64,000 nucleotides of DNA from Synechococcus sp. CC9311 (GCF_000014585.1 NC_008319.1:1798001-1862000); one strand, 5' to 3'. Positions 35,726-44,036 are shown, counted from the stretch's first letter. The notes: generated from the sequence alone by a model not told the origin. A program made the numbers and translations.

Positions 35726-36682
35726 ATGGAGATACAAGCATCAAGCCTATTCTCTATCTTGAGACAAACCGCCTGCCTCTCGCTTGCCTGCAATGCAACA
35801 GCAATGCTCCTTCTCATTGGCAGCACAAGGAGCGGGCTGGCAGAAACCGTAACTTTAATCCTCAGCAACGGTGACAAAATAAAAGGAACATTGATAAAAA
35901 GCGAAAGCAATGAGCTAACAACAGTTATCAATCATCCCAGCCTTGGGAGACTCGAAATTCAAGCCAATTCTCTGAAACCCAAGCCAAAGAGGAAGCGCTG
36001 GACAGGCAGCTTCTCAGCTGGAGTAACTGGCTCAAATACAGACCGAGACTATGATCTCGACAGCACATCTCAACTGATTACACAATACAAGGACGAGGTA
36101 AACCTACTTACCTTTAAAGCCAACACAGAATATGACATTTCAAGAAACGAGGATCAGAAGGAAAGGTCGACTGATACCAACCAAGGGCAAATCGACTTAC
36201 GATATTCATACACATTCTCAGGAAAACTGAGTGCCTATGCATCTAATACCTATGAGTACGACATGCTGAATCAAGTTGGCAAAAACAATCTTATCAATTC
36301 GATTGGACTTGGATATGACCTCATCAAAACGGATACAACAACCCTCAACCTCTCGGCAGGCCCTTCTGCACAGAGCATCTGGGGAGGACCTGGGTGCAAT
36401 GCTGATCAATACTGTGGCAACACTTACGCAGCAAGCAGTGCCCGAATTGGTTTCGACTGGGTGCCAAACAACTACTTCAATCTTTCGCTAAGCAACCAAT
36501 TCACAGGCTCATATGTAGACGGAGTGTCTCCTAGCAATAATTTTTCAGGAACAATTAAAATTTATCCCTTTGGTGACAAAAAGCTTTTCACATCACTCAA
36601 CGGACAACTCATTTACAATGCACTAACCAGTCCACAAATAGACAATAGTTTTTCATTGCAGTTTGGCACACAACTTTTTTAA
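35726..36682 (+). CDS. DUF481 outer-membrane beta-barrel protein
   Basis: A 318-residue protein with an N-terminal signal-like segment (LSLACNATAMLLLIGSTRSGLA), a small beta domain (VTLILSNGDKIKGTLIKSES, LGRLEIQANSL) and a barrel of DUF481 (YdiY-like, salt-induced outer membrane) type: FSAGVTGSNTDRDYDLDS, LLTFKANTEYDISRNEDQKERSTDTNQ and a C-terminal strand ending in F. It starts 6 bp after the porin gene and shares its AT-rich composition, so the two probably form one outer-membrane operon. The function is unknown. Confidence 0.78.
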   Translation: MEIQASSLFSILRQTACLSLACNATAMLLLIGSTRSGLAETVTLILSNGDKIKGTLIKSESNELTTVINHPSLGRLEIQANSLKPKPKRKRWTGSFSAGVTGSNTDRDYDLDSTSQLITQYKDEVNLLTFKANTEYDISRNEDQKERSTDTNQGQIDLRYSYTFSGKLSAYASNTYEYDMLNQVGKNNLINSIGLGYDLIKTDTTTLNLSAGPSAQSIWGGPGCNADQYCGNTYAASSARIGFDWVPNNYFNLSLSNQFTGSYVDGVSPSNNFSGTIKIYPFGDKKLFTSLNGQLIYNALTSPQIDNSFSLQFGTQLF

Positions 36683-36823
36683 GACTGCTCAGCTACTCCC
36701 TAACTACGGCCATTCAACAATATACGATCGCCTAGAGAAAGAAGATCATAAGGAGACAATACCAGCGCCGAAAGCAATGATTATAGCGCTAAATTGAAAC
36801 GCCAAAGGGTTGACCCGCAGGGC

Positions 36824-36852
36824 ATTGCAGCTTGTCAACAGCAAGCTGCAAT
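36824..36852. repeat. perfect 11-bp inverted repeat
   Basis: ATTGCAGCTTG / CAAGCTGCAAT with a 7-nt loop, in the gap between convergent DUF481 and yajQ genes. No T-run follows on either side, so it is a hairpin of unproven termination role. Confidence 0.7.
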
Positions 36853-36905
36853 CGAGGATTACTAAATATTAGACTTCAAGCAGAAATTAGAGAAGAAACC
36901 TAGAT

Positions 36906-37400
36906 TCAGCGATAATTTTCAAATTGAAGCGGAACATCTAGTTCTTCTTCCTTGCTTTTCACGAGTTGAATCGCAGCCTGAAGATCATCCTTACTCTTGC
37001 CCGTAATACGAAGACTTTCCCCTTGAATCGCAACCGTGACCTTCTTCAATTCATCGCGGACCATTTTGCTGAGCTTTTTGGCAAGCTCTTGACTGAGCCC
37101 CTTTCGCAATTGAACAACCTGCTTCACACGATTCCCCCCAACAGCTTCAGGAGTTTGGAAGTCAAAAATCTTTAGAGAAAGATCTCGCTTTGTTGCTTTA
37201 GTCCTCAAGATATCTTCAACTGCCTGCAATGTCATGTCACTAGCTGTGGTAATGACCACTTCCGTTTCCGCTAGATCAATCTCTGTACCTGAGTCCTTAA
37301 GGTCGTAGCGATTTCCAACATCTCGGCGGACTTGATCCAGAGTATTAACCAGCTCCTGGCGGTCAAAATCTGAAACCACATCAAATGAATATGACGCCAT
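36906..37400 (-). CDS. yajQ: YajQ family cyclic di-GMP/nucleotide-binding protein
   Basis: A 164-residue two-domain RNP-like protein of the YajQ/DUF520 family. Sequence blocks: SYSFDVVSDFDRQELVNTLDQV, RYDLKDSGTEI and RDELKKVTVAIQGESLRITGKSKDDLQAAI. Members bind nucleotides, and in some bacteria c-di-GMP; the role in cyanobacteria is not settled. It starts at ATG 37398-37400, with an 8-bp inverted repeat in its 5' leader (37431-37454). Confidence 0.95.
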   Translation of the reverse strand: MASYSFDVVSDFDRQELVNTLDQVRRDVGNRYDLKDSGTEIDLAETEVVITTASDMTLQAVEDILRTKATKRDLSLKIFDFQTPEAVGGNRVKQVVQLRKGLSQELAKKLSKMVRDELKKVTVAIQGESLRITGKSKDDLQAAIQLVKSKEEELDVPLQFENYR

Positions 37401-37430
37401 AGTGCTGTGCTGCTGATCCGAACAGGTCTT

Positions 37431-37454
37431 CGCTCAACTTACTCACGTTGAGCG
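37431..37454. repeat. 8-bp inverted repeat in yajQ leader
   Basis: CGCTCAAC / GTTGAGCG with an 8-nt loop, 31 bp upstream of the yajQ start. It could be an operator or a leader hairpin; there is no other evidence. Confidence 0.55.
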
Positions 37455-37715
37455 ATTATGGCAGGGTTAACAAACAAACTCAGAGCATTACTGACGGTTC
37501 TGGCACTGAAAAGCAGAATTTCAGGGTCCTAAGCCCGAAAGCCAATGCAATGCCCATGCCATGTTGAGCCCGACCTAACAGAACAAACCTACAAAAACCT
37601 CCAAATATTGAATCAATATTATTTTAAAAGGGTTTACGAAGGATTGAGATTAAGGATGCTTCGCAACTAAATTACAATTGCCAAAGACTACCAAAGTAGT
37701 ATTTTCAGGATCTCC

Positions 37716-37958
37716 ATGACAACACCTCTCGATCAGGCACGCGACATTGCCAATGAGATGGAAAAACTCGCGGATCAGCTCAAGCCTAATGTAATTCGAG
37801 CCGCTCGATCTGATGAAGAGGGACGCAAAAATCTTGATCGTCTTGAATATGCTCTTGGAACGATTGGGAAGGCTCTCATCCTTACTGACTACAGCATGGA
37901 TGAACAAAAAGATCTCGATAAACTCGAAGAATTCAGAGAACTGCATGGCAGGAAATAA
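37716..37958 (+). CDS. small helical hypothetical protein
   Basis: An 80-residue acidic, fully helical protein (LDQARDIANEMEKLADQLKPNV, AARSDEEGRKNLDRLEYALGTIGKAL, DEQKDLDKLEEF). It has no signal peptide or membrane segment. It begins at ATG 37716. The gap of ~315 bp before it holds only the yajQ leader hairpin. No family is recognised, but the composition is that of a genuine small cytosolic protein. Confidence 0.6.
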   Translation: MTTPLDQARDIANEMEKLADQLKPNVIRAARSDEEGRKNLDRLEYALGTIGKALILTDYSMDEQKDLDKLEEFRELHGRK

Positions 37959-38001
37959 GACAGTGAAGTCCTCAGATGCCCTTCTCAAACAAAAAACCAC
38001 G

Positions 38002-38316
38002 CTATGGATTGGCCCCATCTGATGCAGCTTGCTCTAAATCTTTCCAGGTCAAATCAATCAAAGGCAGTGCTTCATCAATTTCTTGTTTCAAGCATGAGGC
38101 CTCATCACTTAGCCCCTGCTCGATCAACTGCTGATATTTCTTGTATTGGTTGACCCAGATCAGGATCGTGGGGGTGCTGTTCGTCATGCTTCTAGTGTGG
38201 CGCAACATTCCATCAACAGGGGCTGGTGATGAAATGCCATTGGGCATCAAATCAAAGCTCAAGCTAATCGATTCATCCGCTTGTAAGGCCTGGATGCGTA
38301 AGACCTGACTTGCCAT
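38002..38316 (-). CDS. hypothetical protein
   Basis: A ~104-residue protein from ATG 38314-38316. The first half is beta-rich (SQVLRIQALQADESISLSFDLMP), then PTILIWVNQYKKYQQLIEQGLSDEASCLKQEIDEALPLIDLTWKDLEQ forms helices. It lies tail to tail with the 37716 gene. No function or family is assigned. The start at TTG 38328 is an alternative. Confidence 0.6.
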   Translation of the reverse strand: MASQVLRIQALQADESISLSFDLMPNGISSPAPVDGMLRHTRSMTNSTPTILIWVNQYKKYQQLIEQGLSDEASCLKQEIDEALPLIDLTWKDLEQAASDGANP

Positions 38317-38537
38317 CTTGCGAGTCAAACCTGCCTCAAAGGGGATTAGGGGCCGATTCCAGCAACAACAGCGTTTTCCATTTTATGGGCGCTGATAATC
38401 ACAGTGTAATCAAAGACAGAACTCTGAACCCAAAAACTTGATCAATCACCTCAACGAATCAAAAGCATTCAACGGGCTTAGAGGAATCCAACCATGCCTT
38501 TCAAAACGATTGTCAATCAAAGCGCCCAAGCAAGACG

Positions 38538-38882
38538 CTAGAAATCATGTTTCTCACCCTCAACCACCATCGCAACCAATAAAGGCCAGTAGCGATAGCT
38601 CGATCGAATCAAGAGAGCCCAAATGAACCAGAGAAGCCAAAAATTAACGCTTTCATCGATGGCTTGAGCGCAGTCCTGTTGCAGCCGCTTGGCCACAGAA
38701 CTTGAAACTTGCTGCTGCAACGACCGATTCATTGCTGCGCACACCCTTCCTGCGGGAAGACGGAACAATTCTGCAGAGAGCCAGGCTGGAGCCAAAGCCA
38801 CTGGGATCGCAACCAACCATCTGCCGACAAATCGCTCTAAAGAACGACTCGGCACAATGCGTCTCGGCTTGGAAGAGGGCAT
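38538..38882 (-). CDS. two-helix membrane protein, hypothetical
   Basis: A ~114-residue protein with a basic N-terminus (MPSSKPRRIVPSRSLERFVG), a first membrane helix (WLVAIPVALAPAWLSAELF), an exported-looking loop with two Cys and Gln-rich helix (QQQVSSSVAKRLQQDCAQAI), and a second helix (FWLLWFIWALLI). It starts at ATG 38880-38882. No family is recognised; the layout is typical of orphan thylakoid or cell-membrane proteins in marine picocyanobacteria. Confidence 0.6.
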   Translation of the reverse strand: MPSSKPRRIVPSRSLERFVGRWLVAIPVALAPAWLSAELFRLPAGRVCAAMNRSLQQQVSSSVAKRLQQDCAQAIDESVNFWLLWFIWALLIRSSYRYWPLLVAMVVEGEKHDF

Positions 38883-39133
38883 CAAACGCCAATCCAGACG
38901 CACAATGTCCTGAAATTAGAAACGACTGGTCAACTAGACCAGCGGATTGACATCAAGCGAAAGCTTTCTCATCAGTTATGCGTTGACAAACCACGCTGTC
39001 CAACGATTAAGGACTCAGCATCACACAGCTCGATTCACAAAGCACATTGACGAACGTCGTTCGAAACAACAAATCAAGCAAGGCATCCATACTCTCAGAA
39101 AGTTTTACTTAAGTTGGATTTTGATGCCCTTGA

Positions 39134-39373
39134 CTATTTAATTTGACGTTTAAACGTATAGCAACCACCATGATACCCAGTGAAGGGCTGTGCATAGGTA
39201 ATCAGTTCCCAACCCTGCTGTCCAAGCTCGTTCATCAATCCCACCAAAGTGACATCATGCTGTGGATGTCTTCGAGAAATCAACTGCTTTTCATCAAGCC
39301 AAAGTTCCTCGATTTCTCCAGTCCAAGACTTTCCTTTCGGAACAAAACGCAATTGCGTGTATTCCCAAGTCAT
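39134..39373 (-). CDS. DUF4177-like small protein
   Basis: A 79-residue protein with the pattern of DUF4177: it begins with WEYTQLRFV, has LVGLMNELGQQGWELITYAQPF in the middle and ends in CYTFKRQIK. The GWEL motif and aromatic YTFKR strand are the recognisable parts. The function of the family is unknown. It starts at ATG 39371-39373. Confidence 0.7.
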   Translation of the reverse strand: MTWEYTQLRFVPKGKSWTGEIEELWLDEKQLISRRHPQHDVTLVGLMNELGQQGWELITYAQPFTGYHGGCYTFKRQIK

Positions 39374-39536
39374 TGAGGTAAGCCATCATCGCATTGACTG
39401 TAAAGCAAAGATCGAACCGACAAACCGTAGACGGCACAATCTCAATCCACTACAAAGCAGCTATTGCACCTGAAGCACGGGCAACCATGTGCTTCACGCC
39501 ATTCAGACCAAGGGGTAAGCGTTGGAGTCTTAACCC

Positions 39537-39629
39537 TCAGCCAACAACAAATACGGCCGTCATAAAGACAGCAGAAATAGCTGCTAGAAAGCTGCCAATA
39601 CCTGCAGCTTGAATCCAGTTTGGGCTCAT
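39537..39629 (-). CDS. 30-residue membrane peptide
   Basis: A short frame from ATG 39627-39629 with a GAGGA ribosome-binding site 7 nt upstream. The product starts with MSPNWIQAAGIGSFLAA and continues as one membrane helix to its end (VFMTAVFVVG). It has the size and shape of small photosynthetic-complex subunits, but does not match the ones I know (PetG/L/M/N, PsbI/T/X/Y). A terminator-like hairpin (39710-39754) lies just upstream on the same strand. Confidence 0.5.
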   Translation of the reverse strand: MSPNWIQAAGIGSFLAAISAVFMTAVFVVG

Positions 39630-39709
39630 CAAAAGTCCTCGATGCCTTTGTTCTGGCTCAAGCCAAGCTCTGACATCAAGGTCTGTTCTGAAACGGAAAC
39701 GAAAAAGCA

Positions 39710-39754
39710 ATCAGAAGAAGAGAGGCCGCCCCTCCCGGATGGAAGAGACGGCCT
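39710..39754 (-). terminator. strong hairpin with pyrimidine tail (minus strand)
   Basis: As minus-strand RNA the sequence folds into a 13-bp stem (GGCCGTCTCTTCC / GGGAGGGGCGGCC, with G-U pairs) around a 4-nt loop, and is followed by TCTCTTCTTCT. The plus-strand version has three mismatches in the same stem, so the minus strand is the likely transcript. It would end a transcript coming from 39.8-40.7 kb or act as an attenuator ahead of the 30-residue peptide gene. Confidence 0.65.
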
Positions 39755-40553
39755 AGCGCGCTCGTTTGTACATATCGCTAGCCAATGTCCAGTGAGTGTG
39801 TATCGGAGAAGCGTGAACCTCGAAACGACAACAGTGAACAGAAAGAGAAGTACGAAGCGTCTGGCGTTCGGCGCCTGGGGCCTGGTTCCTAAGTGGTGAG
39901 TGGTTGAACTCCTTAGGGCACCTGGTTCGGTGCAGATGGAGTGTCGATCGACGTGGCGCTCAAGAGATTGCCTACCGAAGGACGGAACTCGCCGTTGGGT
40001 GAAAAAACTGTTGGAGCAGGGGCCAAGTGGTCAGGCTGCTTCTCTGATCTGCTCAGGTGGAGTGTCGGCCGTCATGGCTCCTCCGATTTCGATACACAAA
40101 GTGTGGCTTAGACGGGTGGATAGCGCATCGGTGCAATGGCGCATTGCCATCAGAAACAAAACCGACCACATTAGGAGTGGCGTGCATTAAAACTCCATCC
40201 ACTCTGAGCTGGAATAACACCTCACCAACATTGATCTAGCGACTGCTGATCAAACTTTCAGCCATCATCAAGCTTTGGGGTGAATGACTCAGAACTTCGT
40301 CATCGACGATCCACTCGCTCAGACGGGAAGCAACTGGACAAAACCTCAAAAAACTAAGTTCACTTTTCGCGTAAGTCGAAAAGAGCTGGTCTGTTGCTAC
40401 AAAACATTTGGAGCCACAGACAGAATACCAACAGCGAGAATAAATCGTAACCTCCCTCCATTTTCTTTATCATCTTGCTGTCTCACGACATCAATAAAGT
40501 AAAACATGAGATGTCCACCAGAAAGCGATGAATGATTCAGATTGACTGATCAA
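39755..40553. other. long gap without supportable gene
   Basis: About 800 bp. Plus-strand frames at 39900-40190 and 40284-40502 have no family look, poor start context and composition unlike coding genes. The string GGAGTGTCG occurs twice (39937 and 40060 areas). It may be a decayed gene or the body of a minus-strand non-coding RNA ending at the hairpin 39710-39754. Confidence 0.45.
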
Positions 40554-40760
40554 CTACTCGACCAAGTTCAAAGCTTTTAGCACTTTCAAGCGAATCCCTC
40601 CAAGTTTTTCCCAAGCAACCAAAGCATCGGCCTTGGAGGCATAAGGCCTCCAATCGTCTTCGACAATACGCCGTTGAATGTGAGCCGCTACGCGTTGAAC
40701 AACTGCTTTATCACTAGGCCGATCGAGATGGATCGTTGTTTTGTTTAACTCAACATCCAT
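40554..40760 (-). CDS. small conserved hypothetical protein
   Basis: A 68-residue basic protein from ATG 40758-40760: DVELNKTTIHLDRPSDKAVVQRVAAHIQRRI, then DDWRPYASKADALVAWEKLGGIRLKVLKAL. The combination of a short strand and helices ending in a Leu-rich helix suggests a compact cytosolic fold. The name-worthy block WRPYASKADAL..WEKLGG looks conserved, but I cannot place it. Confidence 0.6.
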   Translation of the reverse strand: MDVELNKTTIHLDRPSDKAVVQRVAAHIQRRIVEDDWRPYASKADALVAWEKLGGIRLKVLKALNLVE

Positions 40761-40992
40761 ATCAGTTCGAGTCTCCTCGCAAAGAGAGGAATTTGCGGCT
40801 GTGGATTACAACCTTAATCCAGCGTCGCATCGTCGTGCCGTATGGCGCCCCTCAGCCTGCTTTGACGCTGAGGAAGGGTTTTCCCTCGATCCAGTAAAAA
40901 CACTTGGGAGATCAGGACCGTAACCGTACCTCTAACCGAACAGCAGTTACGGATCCAAACTCAATAGATTCGCCTGAACGTTGAAAAAACCA

Positions 40993-41217
40993 ATGATTAA
41001 CCACCGTTTGTCAATCGAACAAAAGTTTCAACTCGAAGCAGCTTTTAGAGAGATTGATGCTTGCGATGACATTGAAAGACTTCGTGAGATCACCAAAGCA
41101 ATTATCACAGCACAGGAAAATGAGAAAGCTTTTGCAAGAGAAGCCATTTCACGAATGCGTCATGAAATAGAGGCACAAGCAACCTCTACTTTTGGATTCA
41201 ATCGCGTAGCAGACTAA
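40993..41217 (+). CDS. small helical protein, remotely NblA-like
   Basis: A 74-residue helical protein from ATG 40993 (TTG 40981 is an alternative). It starts with LSIEQKFQLEAAFREI, a turn at DACDDI, and a second long helix to AREAISRMRHEIEAQ. The opening resembles the LSLEQEF-x-L opening of NblA, the phycobilisome degradation adaptor, and the two-helix plan is similar. Key NblA C-terminal positions are not clearly present, so this is only a resemblance. If it were an adaptor, it would act on phycobilisome rods. Confidence 0.5.
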   Translation: MINHRLSIEQKFQLEAAFREIDACDDIERLREITKAIITAQENEKAFAREAISRMRHEIEAQATSTFGFNRVAD

Positions 41218-41605
41218 GCAATAATTAATATAATCTGGATTAACATACCACCATTATTCAGCACCGCATCTTAGACGCAATAGTCAAAAACCTTCACCAG
41301 ACTCACGATCACACATGTAATTCGCAAAAATCAATTGCAGCTAGCCCAGAAAACTTGACCTTAAACTATTCAAAATCTCCCATTATGATAACATTCGGTC
41401 GCTAATGACCACCTCATTCCCTCGAATTGACTCAACAATCAACATCGATTTGTCTTCAGAACTCTTGCTCCAGCTTACGTAAAATCAATTGAGTTGATGA
41501 CTGAGATCAATCAACAACTCGAGGCGCATATGCTCACGCAACAGCAGACAAACATGACAACAACTAGAGATTGAGGCATAAAGAGGTGACACAGCAAACC
41601 CAAAC
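41218..41605. other. non-coding gap
   Basis: About 390 bp, AT-rich, with no supportable reading frame on either strand and no clear hairpin terminator. An imperfect inverted element (TTGACTCAAC near 41425 and CAATTGAGTTGA near 41488) is visible but weak. Confidence 0.5.
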
Positions 41606-41818
41606 ATGCAACTACCTAAATGGGAAATAATGACGGACGAGAGTCAAATGATGGTTAAGAAGACCGCGATTGGCTTAGGCATTGGTATTTTGGTGGTTTC
41701 GGTTGCTTTGGGGTTCATCAAAGCAACGCTTCCGATTATTATCCTTGGCGGAGCAGGCTATTTAGGCTGGAAGAAGGTCCTCAACAAAAAACAGTGTTGG
41801 TTGCTGTTTAGTCCATAG
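41606..41818 (+). CDS. small membrane protein
   Basis: A 70-residue protein with two hydrophobic stretches (AIGLGIGILVVSVALGFI and TLPIIILGGAGYLGWKKVL) after a polar start. ATG 41606 or ATG 41630 (MTDESQMMVKK) may be the start; the second is closer to the membrane part. It may be an AT-rich accessory gene. The function is unknown. Confidence 0.55.
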   Translation: MQLPKWEIMTDESQMMVKKTAIGLGIGILVVSVALGFIKATLPIIILGGAGYLGWKKVLNKKQCWLLFSP

Positions 41819-41840
41819 AACTGCGGCATTGCATCAAAGG

Positions 41841-42200
41841 ATGGCAAGGAGGGATCGCTACGATCCCTTCACGAGCAACCGATCAACACCTGCAGTGCTA
41901 TCAGAAGAGTTTGACTATTCGGCTTCCATTTCATGGATGGACATCAGGGAAAATTTACCTTTCATCGATCCAGAGAATCTCTCGTCCCAAGATGTATTGG
42001 AGGTACTTCTGCATCTCTTTCGGCAAAAACCCGGCTTTATTGACCGGGGGAACGAGATTAATAACAAGGAAACAGCCTGGGTGAATGCATTACTGTTTCG
42101 ACTCACGCCTGCTATCGATCACGACGGACTGCCCGCCTTCGTCGTGGAGGTCATCGGCTCCAGTGTCGACCGAATGGCAAATCTACGTTCAGAATCTTGA
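41841..42200 (+). CDS. hypothetical protein
   Basis: A ~119-residue protein from ATG 41841 (an upstream TTG 41829 is possible). It has a polar start, SWMDIRENLPFIDPENLSSQDVLEVLLHLFRQKPGFIDRG in the middle and a beta-rich end (WVNALLFRL, GLPAFVVEVIGSSVDRM). No family is recognised. It follows the small membrane protein by 22 bp and may be co-transcribed. Confidence 0.5.
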   Translation: MARRDRYDPFTSNRSTPAVLSEEFDYSASISWMDIRENLPFIDPENLSSQDVLEVLLHLFRQKPGFIDRGNEINNKETAWVNALLFRLTPAIDHDGLPAFVVEVIGSSVDRMANLRSES

Positions 42201-42445
42201 ACACTATCAAAAAGATGAACGAAACCTAAGACTCTCCAGGCAAGGCATATCAATCAAGAATCATTCAACCTTGGAAGCCAAATCAAAGGAAGTAACAAAC
42301 ATCATTCTTCCCAATCAACAAGAGAGGCTTAGGTTCCAAAGAAGCGAAAAGAAATCAATACAGTTTGGATGAATTGCCAACCCTTTCAAGCAAGTTGAGA
42401 TTCAGATCAGGTTCCAAGAACATCAGATTTCTATCTTCTATTGAT

Positions 42446-42775
42446 TTAACAGCCCTTTGACAATTGGTAGCACTCATGGGAACCGAGTTGCAGACCATCC
42501 AGCGATCGCACAATGTGCTTGACCTCATCACCGTTCACCCAATGGATGAAGCCATCGTCTACATCTGAGACTTGAAACATTGTGTTCACCATCGGATCCC
42601 TGGATCCTCCTTCACAGAACACCACCTGTCCCATCCACCAATTGCCATCAACCTTGGATGCATCGTGGTTCTCCGCCTGCACAATGACAAAGTCGCCAGT
42701 ATTCACTCCCAAGAATGCGGGAGCATCCTGGCCAGCACACTGACTCCGGCCCCGGAGAGAACGATCAACAATCAC
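42446..42775 (-). CDS. DUF3104 family protein
   Basis: A 109-residue soluble protein from a GTG start. FLGVNTGDFVIVQAENHD, WWMGQVVFCEGGSRDPMVNTMFQVSDVDDGFIHWVNGDEV and THIV-like KHIVRSLDGL are what I recall for DUF3104, a small SH3-like family restricted to marine Synechococcus and Prochlorococcus. The GDFVIV...WWMGQV pattern looks like a KOW/SH3-type barrel. The function is unknown. Confidence 0.75.
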   Translation of the reverse strand: MIVDRSLRGRSQCAGQDAPAFLGVNTGDFVIVQAENHDASKVDGNWWMGQVVFCEGGSRDPMVNTMFQVSDVDDGFIHWVNGDEVKHIVRSLDGLQLGSHECYQLSKGC

Positions 42776-42997
42776 TAGTACTCCTGCACTATTTGTCGAG
42801 TTCTAGGGTCTCTGCTTCAGCTGTCAAGCCCCTTCCCGATTTGGGATTGGCGAGCACTTGAGTGCAAACCAACAGAGTGATGTGCTTGCGCCAACCATTT
42901 GAAAAGGCCCTGAAACCGAACTCCTGGATACGGGTGGCCCCTCTTCCAGGCCAAGCGCGGCGGACATAGACCGATCAGGTCCCTCTCGGAGACACCC

Positions 42998-43183
42998 ATG
43001 ACAACGGCATCCCTTCTAGCCCAAGAACGCTATTGGAATGATCTTGCAGCAGAGCAAATCCGATGTGAACGATTGGTCAAAGCTGAACGCCTCAACGGCC
43101 GTCTGGCAATGCTCGGATTTGTGGCTCTTATTGCCACCGAAGACCTCTTGCATCAGGGCCTACTGCAATCCTTGGGCTTCTAA
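42998..43183 (+). CDS. hli: high-light-inducible protein (HLIP), copy 1
   Basis: A 61-residue one-helix member of the LHC/ELIP superfamily. The chlorophyll-binding motif ERLNGRLAMLGFVALIATE (ExxNGRxAMxGF) is complete and begins the membrane helix. HLIPs bind chlorophyll and carotenoid, quench energy and help photosystem II and chlorophyll-synthase assembly in thylakoids, chiefly in stress. A second hli gene follows 45 bp downstream. The N-terminal ~25 residues are polar and longer than in the second copy. Confidence 0.92.
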   Translation: MTTASLLAQERYWNDLAAEQIRCERLVKAERLNGRLAMLGFVALIATEDLLHQGLLQSLGF

Positions 43184-43228
43184 GCCCGAACAAGAGCACA
43201 ACCAATTCAATGTTTTTGAGAGCAACCC

Positions 43229-43375
43229 ATGACTAACAACGACACACAATCCCGCTTCGGCTTCGTTAATTTTGCTGAAACCTGGAACGGGCGTCTTGCG
43301 ATGCTTGGCTTTGTAATCGGCCTCGGCACCGAGCTACTAACGGGTCAGGGAATCCTGAACCAAATCGGCTTCTAA
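43229..43375 (+). CDS. hli: high-light-inducible protein (HLIP), copy 2
   Basis: A 48-residue one-helix protein from ATG 43229 to TAA 43375. It contains the motif ETWNGRLAMLGFVIGLGTELL and a short end (GQGILNQIGF) like other HLIPs. It follows the first copy by 45 bp in the same direction, so the two are probably one stress-induced transcript, closed by the inverted repeat at 43394-43425. Confidence 0.92.
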   Translation: MTNNDTQSRFGFVNFAETWNGRLAMLGFVIGLGTELLTGQGILNQIGF

Positions 43376-43393
43376 TTCGATCTTCACAATCTC

Positions 43394-43425
43394 TAAGGCG
43401 ACAATCCGAGCCAATTGTCGCCTTA
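43394..43425. terminator. 12-bp perfect hairpin between hli pair and convergent gene
   Basis: TAAGGCGACAAT / ATTGTCGCCTTA with an 8-nt loop, between the end of the second hli gene and the end of the minus-strand gene at 43493. It has no long T-run, but position and strength fit a shared terminator. Confidence 0.65.
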
Positions 43426-43492
43426 ATAGCGATTTCTAACTCCTGCTTCAATTCTTGAGCCAACCGTCAGCATTAAGGGCTGAGTCGTTTCT

Positions 43493-43903
43493 TCAAAGGG
43501 GAATAGTGATCGACCATTTGTTGCGTCTAAACCGCCAACGCTTCCCCGAATCCTCGGATTTAGGGACACTGTCGGAATGAAAGCCCTTCGGATCATCAAG
43601 GTGTTGACCGATCTCCGTTGCTCCATCAAGAGGAATCTCAGACCCAACGTAGTGATCACCTTCCTTAAGGCATATACGCACCGGAGCCTGCGAGTAACTG
43701 GTCCAAATCCCTGTTCTCTTAACTGTGTATTTGCCAGCGCTCTCTGCCCATTGATTACAAGCTCTAAGCGCAGCCTCTGGAGACTCATAGCGGTTGAGGC
43801 CATAAATAAAACTAATAAAATGGGGTACTTGAGTAATCACCAGCGCTGCCAAAAGGAGCTGTGTTATTCGACTGGAATTCATAGGAGCCCATTGCTTTGT
43901 CAT
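43493..43903 (-). CDS. hypothetical membrane-anchored protein
   Basis: A ~136-residue protein from ATG 43901-43903 (43882 also possible). One N-terminal membrane helix (ITQLLLAALVITQVPHFISF) is followed by YESPEAALRACNQWAESAGKYTV and VRICLKEGDHYVGSEIPL, which look like a small exported domain with paired cysteines. The C-terminal ~15 residues are basic (RWRFRRNKW). No family is recognised. Confidence 0.6.
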   Translation of the reverse strand: MTKQWAPMNSSRITQLLLAALVITQVPHFISFIYGLNRYESPEAALRACNQWAESAGKYTVKRTGIWTSYSQAPVRICLKEGDHYVGSEIPLDGATEIGQHLDDPKGFHSDSVPKSEDSGKRWRFRRNKWSITIPL

Positions 43904-44036
43904 ACCTGAACCATGGTCAACAATTTCAGTGGCATGGGGCAATTCAAAGCAACCTCCCTCTCAATCAAACAAGCGCTCGATCCCATCCTCAAAGCAAACA
44001 AAATACAAAAGCAAAACAAACTTGTCCAAGTAAAAA

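Noticed and set aside
39900-40190. 96-codon plus-strand frame
   Set aside because: Residue composition and lack of any motif suggest chance; it may lie over a non-coding RNA or decayed DNA.
43423-43803. 126-codon minus-strand frame overlapping the gene at 43493
   Set aside because: Alternative frame without a membrane helix or conserved pattern; the 43493-43903 frame has the signal/anchor helix.
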